37,828 nt of DNA from a virus, in IMG/VR virus record IMGVR_UViG_3300004770_000047, positions 1 to 37,828 of that record; one strand, given 5' to 3'. Shown piece after piece: positions 29,161-36,347 of the stretch. A program made the translations under genes and the position numbers. The notes under the pieces are model-generated. The model was given only the letters and a program-made list of their open reading frames with translations, was not told the origin of the DNA and searched no databases. How positions within the stretch are numbered: the stretch's first letter is position 1; the number at the start of each line of letters is the position of its first letter.

Positions 29161-30865
29161 TCGGAACGGACACGCATCGGCAATTTTTAGCCTGTGCAAA
29201 CGCATCGCCTACGGTATAGTATCCGTCTTGCGTTTCCATGGTGAAAACATGCCCCGAATAATCCGAGATGACCTTATTGACCACGCTGCGAAATTGATAG
29301 CGGACGGCGTCAAACTCCAGGACGCGGCAACCGCTGTTGGCTGCAATGTGGACGAATTGAGCAAAAAGCTCAAAGCGCAAAACGTCGCCATCGAGCGGCG
29401 GACCAATTGGGACGAACTTGGCGACGCCATCGTGCAGATGTATGCGGAAGGCTTGGGGACGACAGCTATTGCCGCCGCCTTGGGCTTTCCGCGACATGCT
29501 GCGTCCAGCATTCGCAATGTTCTCATCCGTCGCGGCGTCATGCGTGATCGCAGCGGCGGAAACGTCCATCGGTTTGCGCGTGCCAGCGACGACGAAAGGC
29601 GAAAGATCGTAGCCCCCGCGCGTCGTCGGCGCGTTCGAAACATGGCCGAAGCGGCCCTCAAAGGCGTCGATTACCACGGGGTCGGTTTTGCCGAACATGA
29701 AGTTGCGGAGATTTTGCGCGGCGGAGGTTTGCCCATCGATACGCAAGTCATCGTCGATAATAATTACTTCATCGACGTGGTTTTGTGGCCGCTCGCCATA
29801 GAAGTTAAATCGGCTCGCGTCTCTGCGAACATCTCCAAACACACTCGCGCACGTTACGAAAAGCTCGCCAAATGTGGTTATTCTTTGGTTTTCGTTGTGG
29901 CCAATCACGTCCCCACCTTGTTGCGCCACGCAAACGACTTGATCGCCGCAATCAAGCTCGCCCATAGCGACCCACCCCCGCGCGGTGAGTATTGGGTGAT
30001 TCAATGTTCCCTTGATCGAACAGCCGCCAAGGTCAACGTCGATCATTTTTCCATCGAAAGGCGTTTTCCAGATTTTCCGGGGCAAATCTTTTAGCGTCAC
30101 AAGGGTTTCCGGCGGAAAGCAATTGATTTCGACGCCGGGCCATGTCCATTTGCCCTCTAGATACGCCCCGGTCGCGACGTCGTAGGTTTTCCCCGAGAAA
30201 GCTACGTGTTCCGGCCGGGGCGTTTTGCCGCCCGCACTGTGCAACCATTTGGCCTTGGTGATTCCAAGCTCCTGTTGCCGCGTGCGCGTGAGGACCGCCG
30301 TCGCCTTGTTGTTCTGGTCGCGCGCGATGAAAGCGGCCCGGCGCTTCGTGACCCCGTAATGGCCCTGGAGCTCTTTCGTCAACGTCCCAAGGTCGCGGCC
30401 CGTCTGCACGGAGCGCATGACCGATCCTTCGACCTGCGTCAGATAGTTGCGGGGGATCGACCGGATCAGCGCGACATTCTCGCCGATGATCGCTTGCAAT
30501 GCGTCGTTTTGCGCGGCCGTCGCCTTGAATTTCACGGTGAAGCCGGCCCGGCGCAATGAGGACCGGAAAGCCGCATCGGAACGCTCGCTTACGTCCGTCG
30601 CGAAGTAGCGCGCCAATTCCGGCGCCAGGGCGTCAAAGCGTCGCAGCCAGCGGCGTCCGAGCCGTCGCAGGGCTGCACGTAGCATCATGGCGGGAGAGGC
30701 GTCAGCGGCCATTTCTGGCGGATTGGCGCGGTATGTTGCTGACAGCCAATAGTCCACGCTGTTGTGCATCTCCGCAATCAGCTTATCGAGCCGCTTTTGA
30801 TATGCGATCCGAAGCCCGACGTTGGGGCGGACGGGACTAGTAGTTTTCGGGGACGCGGTCCGCAT
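29138..30865 (-). CDS. MuF-like head morphogenesis protein interrupted by an intein
   Basis: 575-residue precursor. The N-extein (1-248) is a MuF/SPP1 gp7-type minor head protein: YQKRLDKLIAEMHNSVDYWL, RAALRRLGRRWLRRFDALAP, NDALQAIIGENVALIRSIPR, LTQVEGSVMRSVQTGRDLGT, then KWLHSAGGKTPRPEHVAFSG and WPGVEIN. The C-extein (562-575) starts CRCVSVPIIPGF. Rejoining gives EIN-CRCVSVP, the metal-binding Cys pair usual at the end of MuF domains, so splicing at 248/562 restores the family pattern. The start overlaps the portal gene end by 29 bases, with AAGGG upstream. The end overlaps the plus-strand helix-turn-helix gene. Confidence 0.9.
   Translation of the reverse strand: MRTASPKTTSPVRPNVGLRIAYQKRLDKLIAEMHNSVDYWLSATYRANPPEMAADASPAMMLRAALRRLGRRWLRRFDALAPELARYFATDVSERSDAAFRSSLRRAGFTVKFKATAAQNDALQAIIGENVALIRSIPRNYLTQVEGSVMRSVQTGRDLGTLTKELQGHYGVTKRRAAFIARDQNNKATAVLTRTRQQELGITKAKWLHSAGGKTPRPEHVAFSGKTYDVATGAYLEGKWTWPGVEINCFPPETLVTLKDLPRKIWKTPFDGKMIDVDLGGCSIKGTLNHPILTARGWVAMGELDCGDQVVCVAQQGGDVIGHNENQRITTFGELFVTCASVFGDVRRDASRFNFYGERPQNHVDEVIIIDDDLRIDGQTSAAQNLRNFMFGKTDPVVIDAFEGRFGHVSNAPTTRGGYDLSPFVVAGTRKPMDVSAAAITHDAATDENIANAGRSMSRKAQGGGNSCRPQAFRIHLHDGVAKFVPIGPPLDGDVLRFELFAQFVHIAANSGCRVLEFDAVRYQFRSVVNKVISDYSGHVFTMETQDGYYTVGDAFAQAKNCRCVSVPIIPGFEE
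29183..30121 (-). other. Intein in the MuF gene (313 residues)
   Basis: Block A CFPPETLVTLKDL starts at the Cys coded at 30121-30119. Block B GTLNHPILTARGW holds the Thr-x-x-His motif (T39, H42). Near the end, SGHVFTMETQDGYYTVGDAF and AQAKN followed by extein Cys correspond to blocks F and G. The penultimate residue is Lys (K312) instead of the usual His; Asn313 and the +1 Cys are present. There is no LAGLIDADG or HNH motif between B and F. The roughly 220-residue linker includes RFNFYGERPQNHVDEVIIID, which I associate with the linker of MuF-type inteins. Almost the whole element is antisense to the nuclease gene at 29249-30094. Confidence 0.88.
29249..30094 (+). CDS. Putative homing endonuclease encoded antisense to the intein
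   Basis: 281 residues from ATG at 29249, with GGTGA eight bases upstream; a TTG seven codons earlier is possible. Order: helix-turn-helix 1 (about 7-45: IRDDLIDHAAKLIADGVKLQ, AATAVGCNVDELSKKL); helix-turn-helix 2 (about 54-100: DELGDAIVQMYAEGLGTTAI, AALGFPRHAASSIRNVL); a basic linker (ARRRRVRN); then a PD-(D/E)xK-like core, NNYFIDVVLWPLAIEVKSAR, with Asp176, Glu185, Lys187, followed by ARYEKLAKCGYSLVFVVAN. An acidic helix with Glu149/Glu151 could supply the first acid. The EDxHD/Vsr-like homing enzymes are a possible relative. Every base is also an intein codon on the other strand, in exact codon register. It follows the plus-strand helix-turn-helix gene after 88 bases. Confidence 0.72.
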   Translation: MPRIIRDDLIDHAAKLIADGVKLQDAATAVGCNVDELSKKLKAQNVAIERRTNWDELGDAIVQMYAEGLGTTAIAAALGFPRHAASSIRNVLIRRGVMRDRSGGNVHRFARASDDERRKIVAPARRRRVRNMAEAALKGVDYHGVGFAEHEVAEILRGGGLPIDTQVIVDNNYFIDVVLWPLAIEVKSARVSANISKHTRARYEKLAKCGYSLVFVVANHVPTLLRHANDLIAAIKLAHSDPPPRGEYWVIQCSLDRTAAKVNVDHFSIERRFPDFPGQIF

Positions 30866-32690
30866 CCGTCAGCCCTTCCCCGTGCTTGGCGTTCGAGCGC
30901 TCAATGGTCTTTGACAGTTTTTCGGTCTTTCGCGGCGGAGCTTTGGGCTCTTCGGCATGATACGCCGACCCGTGCGGATAGGACACGCTTCCGATATTGA
31001 AGGTCTTTTTCGCGTGCGAAACCCCCGTGATCTTACCAAAATGCGGTTTTGACCCGCCAAAACTTGCGCGCACATAGTCGCCGCGTTGGAAATGGTGTTT
31101 CTCGAATTCGCCTGTGTTCGAATTCATCCGCTCGACGGAAAACTTGCCGTCTTCATCCCGAGGCTGATCGTCGCCGTCCATAGCCGGATCGCCGTTATCG
31201 TCTAATTCGATACCGTCATCCGGCGGTTCGGGCATGACAGACAGGTCGAGCCCTCGATACACGCTGTCGCCGTCCTTGGCGATCCTGGCGCGCACTTCCT
31301 CGGGGGAGATCACGCCGGCGTCGATATAGACCTGATCGGTGTCAGCCTGGGTCTTGCGGACGTTCGCCTCTAGCGCCTCGTCCGTCTCCCCGAGCGGCAC
31401 GAATTTGAAGCCGATGTCGGGATCAACCTCGCCGAACAAATGAAGCTGCATGACGTCCAAGATATATTCGAGATTGTCCCGGAACAGGTGTTCCTGTTGC
31501 GCGGCGACCCAATCATGCCAGACGGTCAATTCCCCCTCGCTGGTGGCGTTGAGGCCCGAGGGCGTGATGCCCGTATAGATCACCAAGGGAATGCCGTTCA
31601 CGCTGCACACTTGCTCTTGCGCTTGGGCTTGCAGATGGTCGAGCGTCCCGAGTGGCGTCGATACGTCGATGAATTCCTCTGTCTCTTTGTCGAGAAGCAT
31701 CAGCCCTTTGTTGTCGCGCGCATTGTTGAACAGGGCCGCGCGCTTGAACAGGCTGTCGGCCGATCCGCCGGAAAGGACGCTATCCATGTTGGTGGCGAGG
31801 ATCGATTTCGAGAAACTATGGATCGTGTCGCCCACGCTCCGCTGCGTCCGAAGCCAATTGTTGACATAGTCCATGGCCATTTGCGTCAGCGACAGACCGC
31901 CGAACATATAGGACGGCTTCAGCAGGTCGGGAACCTCGCGACCCACGAATGTCAGCAAGCGCGAGACGTGGACCTTCCTCGCCATGACAAACCAGGCGTC
32001 GGGCTTGTAGTAGGCGGGTGAGAGCGGATCGCTGCTGTTGTATGTCGCCGGGTAGGTCCAGAGCGGTTCGACGATCCGAAGACCCTTGAGCGAGCCGACG
32101 GAAATTTTGCTCTTGCGGCGCACTAGGATGGTTTCGAGCTCGCCTTGGGCGTCCCGGTTGCCGACGTCGATGAACAGGTGACAGCGCCCGAAATACCCGT
32201 CGAGCTCCGCGGCTTTCTGAAAGAGCTTCTGCACCTTAAAAGCTTTGAAGCCCTCTTCGAGCTTCGCGATCCGATCCGCCTTATCCTTGTCCCCGGTCGT
32301 CGTGAATTCGATCCACTTGCGAGTCATTTCCTTCGCGACCACCTCCGCCGCGCGCCGATATTCCGGGCGCTGCGACAATTCAGCGAGGTAGGGATAGCCG
32401 AGGAACGATATGCCCGTGTCATAGAACGCGCCCGAGCCCCATGCGTTAAGGCCGCCGATGTCGTCCATGGCCACCGTGACGGGCTGCGGCCTGAAGTCTG
32501 GCGGCACGGTTCCAGGCGTCGGGGCGGCGGGCTCAAGGATCGAGCGCCATTCGTCTAGGGTTCGCTCCGGGACGCGCGAGAGCGCTTCGGCTTCGTGCGA
32601 GACCTTAAGCGCTGGCCGGGACGCGGGGGCCGTGGTCACGGCTTCGGGGGCCGTTCCGCCCATGAGCCAGTTGCGAAGCCATGTTCTCAT
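30837..32690 (-). CDS. Portal protein (DUF1073 type)
   Basis: 617 residues. The core is that of DUF1073 portals: GFLGYPYLAEL-like SFLGYPYLAELSQRPEYRRA, AEVVAKEMTRKWIEF, FKVQKLFQKAAELDGYFGRC, KVHVSRLLTFVGREVPDLLK, YMFGGLSLTQMAMDYVNNWL, then GIPLVIYTGITPSGLNATSE. It forms the dodecameric DNA channel at one vertex. After about residue 510 there is an extra region with a compact SH3/KOW-like segment (HHFQRGDYVRASFGGSKPHF, GKITGVSHAKKTFNIG) and a basic tail, beyond the usual portal length. It overlaps the terminase gene by four bases. Confidence 0.9.
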   Translation of the reverse strand: MRTWLRNWLMGGTAPEAVTTAPASRPALKVSHEAEALSRVPERTLDEWRSILEPAAPTPGTVPPDFRPQPVTVAMDDIGGLNAWGSGAFYDTGISFLGYPYLAELSQRPEYRRAAEVVAKEMTRKWIEFTTTGDKDKADRIAKLEEGFKAFKVQKLFQKAAELDGYFGRCHLFIDVGNRDAQGELETILVRRKSKISVGSLKGLRIVEPLWTYPATYNSSDPLSPAYYKPDAWFVMARKVHVSRLLTFVGREVPDLLKPSYMFGGLSLTQMAMDYVNNWLRTQRSVGDTIHSFSKSILATNMDSVLSGGSADSLFKRAALFNNARDNKGLMLLDKETEEFIDVSTPLGTLDHLQAQAQEQVCSVNGIPLVIYTGITPSGLNATSEGELTVWHDWVAAQQEHLFRDNLEYILDVMQLHLFGEVDPDIGFKFVPLGETDEALEANVRKTQADTDQVYIDAGVISPEEVRARIAKDGDSVYRGLDLSVMPEPPDDGIELDDNGDPAMDGDDQPRDEDGKFSVERMNSNTGEFEKHHFQRGDYVRASFGGSKPHFGKITGVSHAKKTFNIGSVSYPHGSAYHAEEPKAPPRKTEKLSKTIERSNAKHGEGLTDADRVPENY

Positions 32691-34270
32691 TTCAACGCGT
32701 CATCCGCTATTTGCATCGGGGATCGGCCCACACTGTATGCGATGTTGACTGCGTCCGCTAGATTAGGGCTTCGCGTGCCATCGGGAACTTTGTCGATGAC
32801 GATCCGGCCCGCGGTGTCGCGGTCCCATGTCGGTTGAGAGAGCTCCCCCTTGAGGCGCGACAAAAGCGGAAGGGTCGGGCTGATCGAGATTATCTCGTCG
32901 GGCTCCCACCCGGCCACGCCGTTGACGGCGCGATAAGTCGCCCGGAACCGACGGCGCAAATTCCACCAGTCTTGCGCCTTGCGATTCTTGAAAAAATCCT
33001 CGTTGAAGCGGCCAGGCTCATCTTGCGCGCGGGGGCGATAAACGCCCGCACTCCCGCGGTAAGGCATGAAGTGCAAGCCCGCCCGGCCCGTCTCGACGCG
33101 CCGTTCGTTGATCACCCTGGCGTCGCTCCGCACGCTCGCGCCCACGCCGTCCGCGTCGAACCGGGTTTCCTCGACGCCCATCGCTTCATGCGTCTCCGCG
33201 ACGCGCTGAGTGCTGCCCAGCGTATCGGAGCCTTTGCCGCTCCATTCGTCCAGATGCAGGAGCTCAACGCCCTGGCGCACCGCATAGGCGCACATATCCC
33301 GGCCCTCGTCCGCCACGTCGAAGCCGCCCACGAAGCGCCCCGCCGGCGCGATGCCTAGCTTGGCGTGCGCGTCGATGGCCGCTTCGACCCACGCGCTTGG
33401 GATCAAGACGCCCTCGACGGACGCGCTATAGTCCCGGTCCACCTCTTGGGCCAGCACGACGGGATCGAGCGTCTCTTTCTGGCGGTCATACCATTCTTGG
33501 GTTTTGCGGGGATCGTCGCGCCAATCGAAAATAAAGACGCGATGTTTGCCGCTATGGCGGTTTTCCGCGAAAGGATTGGCCCGGCCGTTCACCGACGATA
33601 TGTCGATACGGCAATTGGTCGTCATCGAGAGCGACGCTTCGACCAGTTGCGGCCGCTCGAAAAACGCAAATTCGTCCACGAAATAGATTGATGCCCGGTC
33701 GCCTCGCCCCACGCCGTCGCCGGCTTCCCCCGTGATGTAACTGCCCGTCTCCCGGAAATTCATGCGCATATGGGGCGCGTCGGCTTTCAGGTCGAAACCG
33801 CCGTTGAATTCGATGGGCAACAGGCGTCGAAACATTCGCAGTTTCCAGAAGAGGCTTTTCGGGCTGTCGAGCTTATCGACATACTCTTCCTTGCGTGACC
33901 CGTAGCCGATATTCAGCCCGTCATTGAACAGGCAGAGCGTGCAGCCCGTGGCGACGGCCAGCCAGGAAAGCCCGCAATCCCGACTCTTCTCGCTTATGCC
34001 CCGTTCGCGATGTTTCCAAAGGTAAATCGTCTCTTCGACCCATTCCCGCTGCTTGTCGAACAAGAGAAAGGGGATCGTCGCAGGCAATCCGATCTCGGGG
34101 TTGCGGGGGTCGAACGTCATGCCCCAATCGTTGATGAAGTCCGCGGGATGGTCACGGTAGTAGCGCTTCAGCGCGTCAACGCGCGACTTGTCGGCCCGGA
34201 GCCAGGCCAGCCGGTCGGCCCGTTCCTGAAAGATCGGCACATAGTCGGGATTTAGCCAATCGAAGGTCAT
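32687..34270 (-). CDS. terL: Terminase large subunit
   Basis: 527 residues; the packaging motor. ATPase: a variant Walker A, EKSRDCGLSW (K95-W103), lacking the classical GxxGKS; Walker B IYFVDEFAFF (D199, E200); and a SSVNGRANPF coupling segment. Nuclease: FVGGFDVADEGRD (D318, D321), a second acid in TRFDADGVG, and a late NLADAVNIAY Asp. This form is typical of terminases paired with DUF1073 portals. It overlaps the small upstream gene by four bases. The small subunit is not adjacent; it lies beyond the lysis cassette at the right edge. Confidence 0.92.
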   Translation of the reverse strand: MTFDWLNPDYVPIFQERADRLAWLRADKSRVDALKRYYRDHPADFINDWGMTFDPRNPEIGLPATIPFLLFDKQREWVEETIYLWKHRERGISEKSRDCGLSWLAVATGCTLCLFNDGLNIGYGSRKEEYVDKLDSPKSLFWKLRMFRRLLPIEFNGGFDLKADAPHMRMNFRETGSYITGEAGDGVGRGDRASIYFVDEFAFFERPQLVEASLSMTTNCRIDISSVNGRANPFAENRHSGKHRVFIFDWRDDPRKTQEWYDRQKETLDPVVLAQEVDRDYSASVEGVLIPSAWVEAAIDAHAKLGIAPAGRFVGGFDVADEGRDMCAYAVRQGVELLHLDEWSGKGSDTLGSTQRVAETHEAMGVEETRFDADGVGASVRSDARVINERRVETGRAGLHFMPYRGSAGVYRPRAQDEPGRFNEDFFKNRKAQDWWNLRRRFRATYRAVNGVAGWEPDEIISISPTLPLLSRLKGELSQPTWDRDTAGRIVIDKVPDGTRSPNLADAVNIAYSVGRSPMQIADDALK

Positions 34271-34434
34271 TCGTCGGCGTGAGGCTCGCCGGTCACTTCC
34301 TCGCGCTCGGTCGCGTCGGCGATGCGCTTCAGGCTCACCGCGATAGACGAAAGCAACCCAATTTCCGGAGAATGCATTCGGATCACGTCAAACGTGCCGG
34401 GCTCGAATTTGGTTTCGTCCATGTTCGCGCTCAT
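34267..34434 (-). CDS. 55-residue hypothetical protein upstream of terL
   Basis: ATG at 34434 overlaps the previous stop (ATGA), and TGA at 34269-34267 overlaps the terminase ATG. The peptide reads MSANMDETKFEPGTFDVIRM, then a helix HSPEIGLLSSIAVSLKRIAD, then an acidic end. It is too short for most gene callers, but the coupled junctions on both sides support it. No domain is recognised. Confidence 0.62.
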   Translation of the reverse strand: MSANMDETKFEPGTFDVIRMHSPEIGLLSSIAVSLKRIADATEREEVTGEPHADE

Positions 34435-34682
34435 GCCTTGCCCTCCGTTTTACCCAAAAGCGTTTCAATGCAGGCGGCGTTGCCGATTTCGATATTCTTC
34501 TCCACCAGACGCATACAGGCTTCGGACGTGTGTTTCGTCTGGTCTTGAAGAGCGATCAGGTTGCCCACTAGCTGAGCCGTAATTGCCAGCATTTCCGGCG
34601 GGCTTAAATGCGAGTGTTTGCCCAACGCGGTTTTGAGATCGTCCATAAGCGCTCGATGCGCGGCTGTCGTGTCTACCTTCAT
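34431..34682 (-). CDS. Hypothetical helical protein
   Basis: 83 residues, four-base overlaps with both neighbours. The sequence is helical (TTAAHRALMDDLKTALGKHS, PPEMLAITAQLVGNLIALQD) and contains RLVEKNIEIGNAACIETLLG. No family is recognised. It is the second of five small genes between the operator at 35644 and terL. These may be early or regulatory products swept into the late unit. Confidence 0.6.
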   Translation of the reverse strand: MKVDTTAAHRALMDDLKTALGKHSHLSPPEMLAITAQLVGNLIALQDQTKHTSEACMRLVEKNIEIGNAACIETLLGKTEGKA

Positions 34683-34966
34683 GCCCTGCCCCCTAACGCC
34701 ATCATCGTATCGTTGTCGCGGAAAGCCCGAATGTTGCTTTTGAGCCTGTTGCCCATTGCGTCAACGGTCTGGCGCAAGCCGCGCTCTGTTTCGACGCTGG
34801 CCCCTTGGCTGGTGAAAAATGCCGCGACGTCGAGACATGCCGCTCCGATCTCTGCGGTCTGCATGAAGCGCACGGGTTCGCCATTAATCTCGGTTTCGCT
34901 GGTGTCCGCAATGGCCCGCATGATCGCCAGGCGCATCCGTTCGTAATAGGCTTGGTCGAAGCTCAT
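34679..34966 (-). CDS. Hypothetical helical protein
   Basis: 95 residues, overlapping both neighbours by four bases. It begins SFDQAYYERMRLAIMRAIAD, then EINGEPVRFMQTAEIGAACL, DVAAFFTSQGASVETERGLR, and a basic helix (MGNRLKSNIRAFRDND). Predicted all-helical, soluble. No function is recognised; gene context only links it to the small-gene cluster before terL. Confidence 0.6.
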   Translation of the reverse strand: MSFDQAYYERMRLAIMRAIADTSETEINGEPVRFMQTAEIGAACLDVAAFFTSQGASVETERGLRQTVDAMGNRLKSNIRAFRDNDTMMALGGRA

Positions 34967-35256
34967 TCAAAAATGTCCAATTTGGTGTAGGCGTCCGAAA
35001 GGTTCTGATCGTTGATCCGGACGGGGTGAGACGGCCAGCCGATGGAGACGAAGTAAGCGCGGAGAGCGTCGAGCGCGTCTTGCATGGCGGTGGTGAGCTC
35101 TTCGAGCTCGCTGGTTTGCGCGTCGATCTGGTGTTCGAGGCACGCATAGTCGTTCGTCATTTTGACCACATTGTCGCGGTTGACGCACGCGCATTCCCCC
35201 ATGCCGGGGTTGTCGGCGAGCCAGCGCGACCCGGTGCAATATTCGCATTCGATCAT
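34963..35256 (-). CDS. Small protein with N-terminal Cys cluster
   Basis: 97 residues. The N-terminus MIECEYCTGSRWLADNPGMG with following ECACVN gives CxxC and CxC pairs, a probable zinc site, then a helical coiled coil (HQIDAQTSELEELTTAMQDA, DALRAYFV). A zinc-plus-coiled-coil arrangement suggests a nucleic-acid or protein interaction role. It overlaps by four bases with both neighbours. No specific family is recognised. Confidence 0.62.
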   Translation of the reverse strand: MIECEYCTGSRWLADNPGMGECACVNRDNVVKMTNDYACLEHQIDAQTSELEELTTAMQDALDALRAYFVSIGWPSHPVRINDQNLSDAYTKLDIFE

Positions 35257-35627
35257 GGCGCGACCCTCGCGGCGATCTGACGCATCAGGTTGGCGACGCG
35301 GGTCGTGTCCGGGCCGGGGACAAGATAGTCCCCAAAGGCGAGCTTATCGAACGGTGCCCAATCCTCTTCGGGAATTTCCGTCTCCCACGCCTTGAACGTT
35401 TCGAGCGCCGGCGCAAGCGTGTGAATGCCGCGCGGCGGGAAAACCGAATTGACGTGCAGACCCGAGCCGATATGCCAGGCCGAATATCCGTCGTCCGACT
35501 TGCGTGCTTTTCCCACGGCGAAGCGTGACCCTTCGCGCCAAACGTAGGCGACCTCGGGAGTGATCGAGTGCGAGCCAGCGCGACGGGCGCGCACCTTGAT
35601 CTTGATGGTGACCGGAATGCGTTTCAT
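35253..35627 (-). CDS. Hypothetical basic protein, first gene of the late operon
   Basis: 124 residues from ATG at 35627 with GAGGG about ten bases upstream; the longer in-frame reading to 35735 runs through the operator and terminator and is rejected. The N-terminus is basic (MKRIPVTIKIKVRARRAGSH), then AYVWREGSRFAVGKARKSDD, GYSAWHIGSGLHVNSVFPPR, and an acidic helix (ALETFKAWETEIPEEDWAPF). No family is recognised. It directly follows the third operator copy, so it is probably the first gene transcribed from there. Confidence 0.65.
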   Translation of the reverse strand: MKRIPVTIKIKVRARRAGSHSITPEVAYVWREGSRFAVGKARKSDDGYSAWHIGSGLHVNSVFPPRGIHTLAPALETFKAWETEIPEEDWAPFDKLAFGDYLVPGPDTTRVANLMRQIAARVAP

Positions 35628-35643
35628 ATCGTCGCCCTCTTGT

Positions 35644-35684
35644 TGACCGGCGCACCTTGCCGCAACAATGACGGGGCCGTCAAT
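35644..35684 (-). promoter_or_regulatory. Composite operator before the late operon (site 3 of 3)
   Basis: Read leftward: TTGACGG (35684-35678), CGTCAT at +10 (35674-35669), CGGTCAA (35650-35644), 41 bases across. The order, polarity toward the downstream gene and spacing match sites 1 (39 bases) and 2 (40 bases). The core ATGACGGGGCCGTCAAT is nearly the 63-78 palindrome. TTGACG could act as a -35 box, but no good -10 box follows, so this may be a positively controlled promoter. It lies between a terminator and the late operon's first gene. Confidence 0.55.
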
Positions 35685-35686
35685 AC

Positions 35687-35725
35687 AAAACGCCCCCGCA
35701 TCGGGGCGATGATGCGAGGGCGTTA
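35687..35725 (-). terminator. Terminator after the lysis cassette, leftward
   Basis: Inverted repeat AACGCCC-C-CGCATC (35690-35703) and GATGCG-A-GGGCGTT (35712-35725), one mismatch and an eight-base loop. Read leftward the stem is followed by a short T run (GCGTTTTGT). It separates the lysis genes from the late operon. The palindrome could also act rightward, but no rightward gene ends there. Confidence 0.7.
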
Positions 35726-35765
35726 AGGTCAACAAGGCTCCTGGCGAACGCGTAGCCCGGAAAGA

Positions 35766-36020
35766 CTAGCTTGCGGCGATCTCTTGCGCAAGCGCGTCGT
35801 TGCGTGACTGCAAATGTGCAGCAAGATCGCGAATGACGGCCAGGTCGTGCGTTGCGATGGCGGTCGCTGCGTCCGCGCTGTCCAGACTGGTCAACAGCGC
35901 CGTTCCGATAGATGCGAGCTCATCGGCGATCTTGACCGACGACACGCCGGCGAGCGGGGCGAGAGCGTCCAGCAGGGCGACGCCCGTTTGAAGCGCCTGG
36001 ATGGCTTGCGCGGCCGTCAC
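35766..36020 (-). CDS. Small helical protein at the end of the lysis cassette
   Basis: 84 residues from GTG at 36020 (GTGA overlap with the lipoprotein stop, GGAG upstream); the long reading to 36308 is out of keeping with the neighbour. Sequence: TAAQAIQALQTGVALLDALA, PLAGVSSVKIADELASIGTA, LLTSLDSADAATAIATHDLA. All-helical, with no clear transmembrane span. It is the last gene before the terminator and may modulate lysis, but no family is recognised. Confidence 0.62.
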   Translation of the reverse strand: MTAAQAIQALQTGVALLDALAPLAGVSSVKIADELASIGTALLTSLDSADAATAIATHDLAVIRDLAAHLQSRNDALAQEIAAS

Positions 36021-36337
36021 TTGGATAGCTCCGCGATCTGCGACAGAAGCGACGCCAGGGCCGCCGCCTTGGTCGCCACCGTCGGACTGTCCCCCACTGC
36101 TTCCGCGGCGCGTGCGGCCAGAACGGTTTGATACGCTTGGGTCAGAAGTTGCCGGCATTGGTCTTTCCTCGTTCCGGTGAGCGCCCCGTTCTTGACGGCG
36201 GCCAGATAGCTGGTCGCCGCGGTGTTGTAGGTGAGCTCGTAAGCATATTCGGCCCGCGCGATGGTCACGGTGGTTGGCTCCGTGGCGCATGACGCGAGCG
36301 CCCCGCACATGGCGAGGGCGACTAGCATCCGTTTCAT
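36017..36337 (-). CDS. Lipoprotein of the lysis cassette (o-spanin candidate)
   Basis: 106 residues from ATG at 36337. MKRMLVALAMCGALASC is a lipoprotein signal with lipobox Leu-Ala-Ser-Cys, so the mature protein should be lipid-anchored, probably in the outer membrane. The mature part is helical (EYAYELTYNTAATSYLAAVK, CRQLLTQAYQTVLAARAAEA). In phages such genes near the endolysin can be outer-membrane spanin subunits, but no Pro-rich Rz1-like stretch is present, so the spanin call is tentative. It sits ten bases after the endolysin stop. Confidence 0.68.
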   Translation of the reverse strand: MKRMLVALAMCGALASCATEPTTVTIARAEYAYELTYNTAATSYLAAVKNGALTGTRKDQCRQLLTQAYQTVLAARAAEAVGDSPTVATKAAALASLLSQIAELSK

Positions 36338-36347
36338 GTTGACGATC

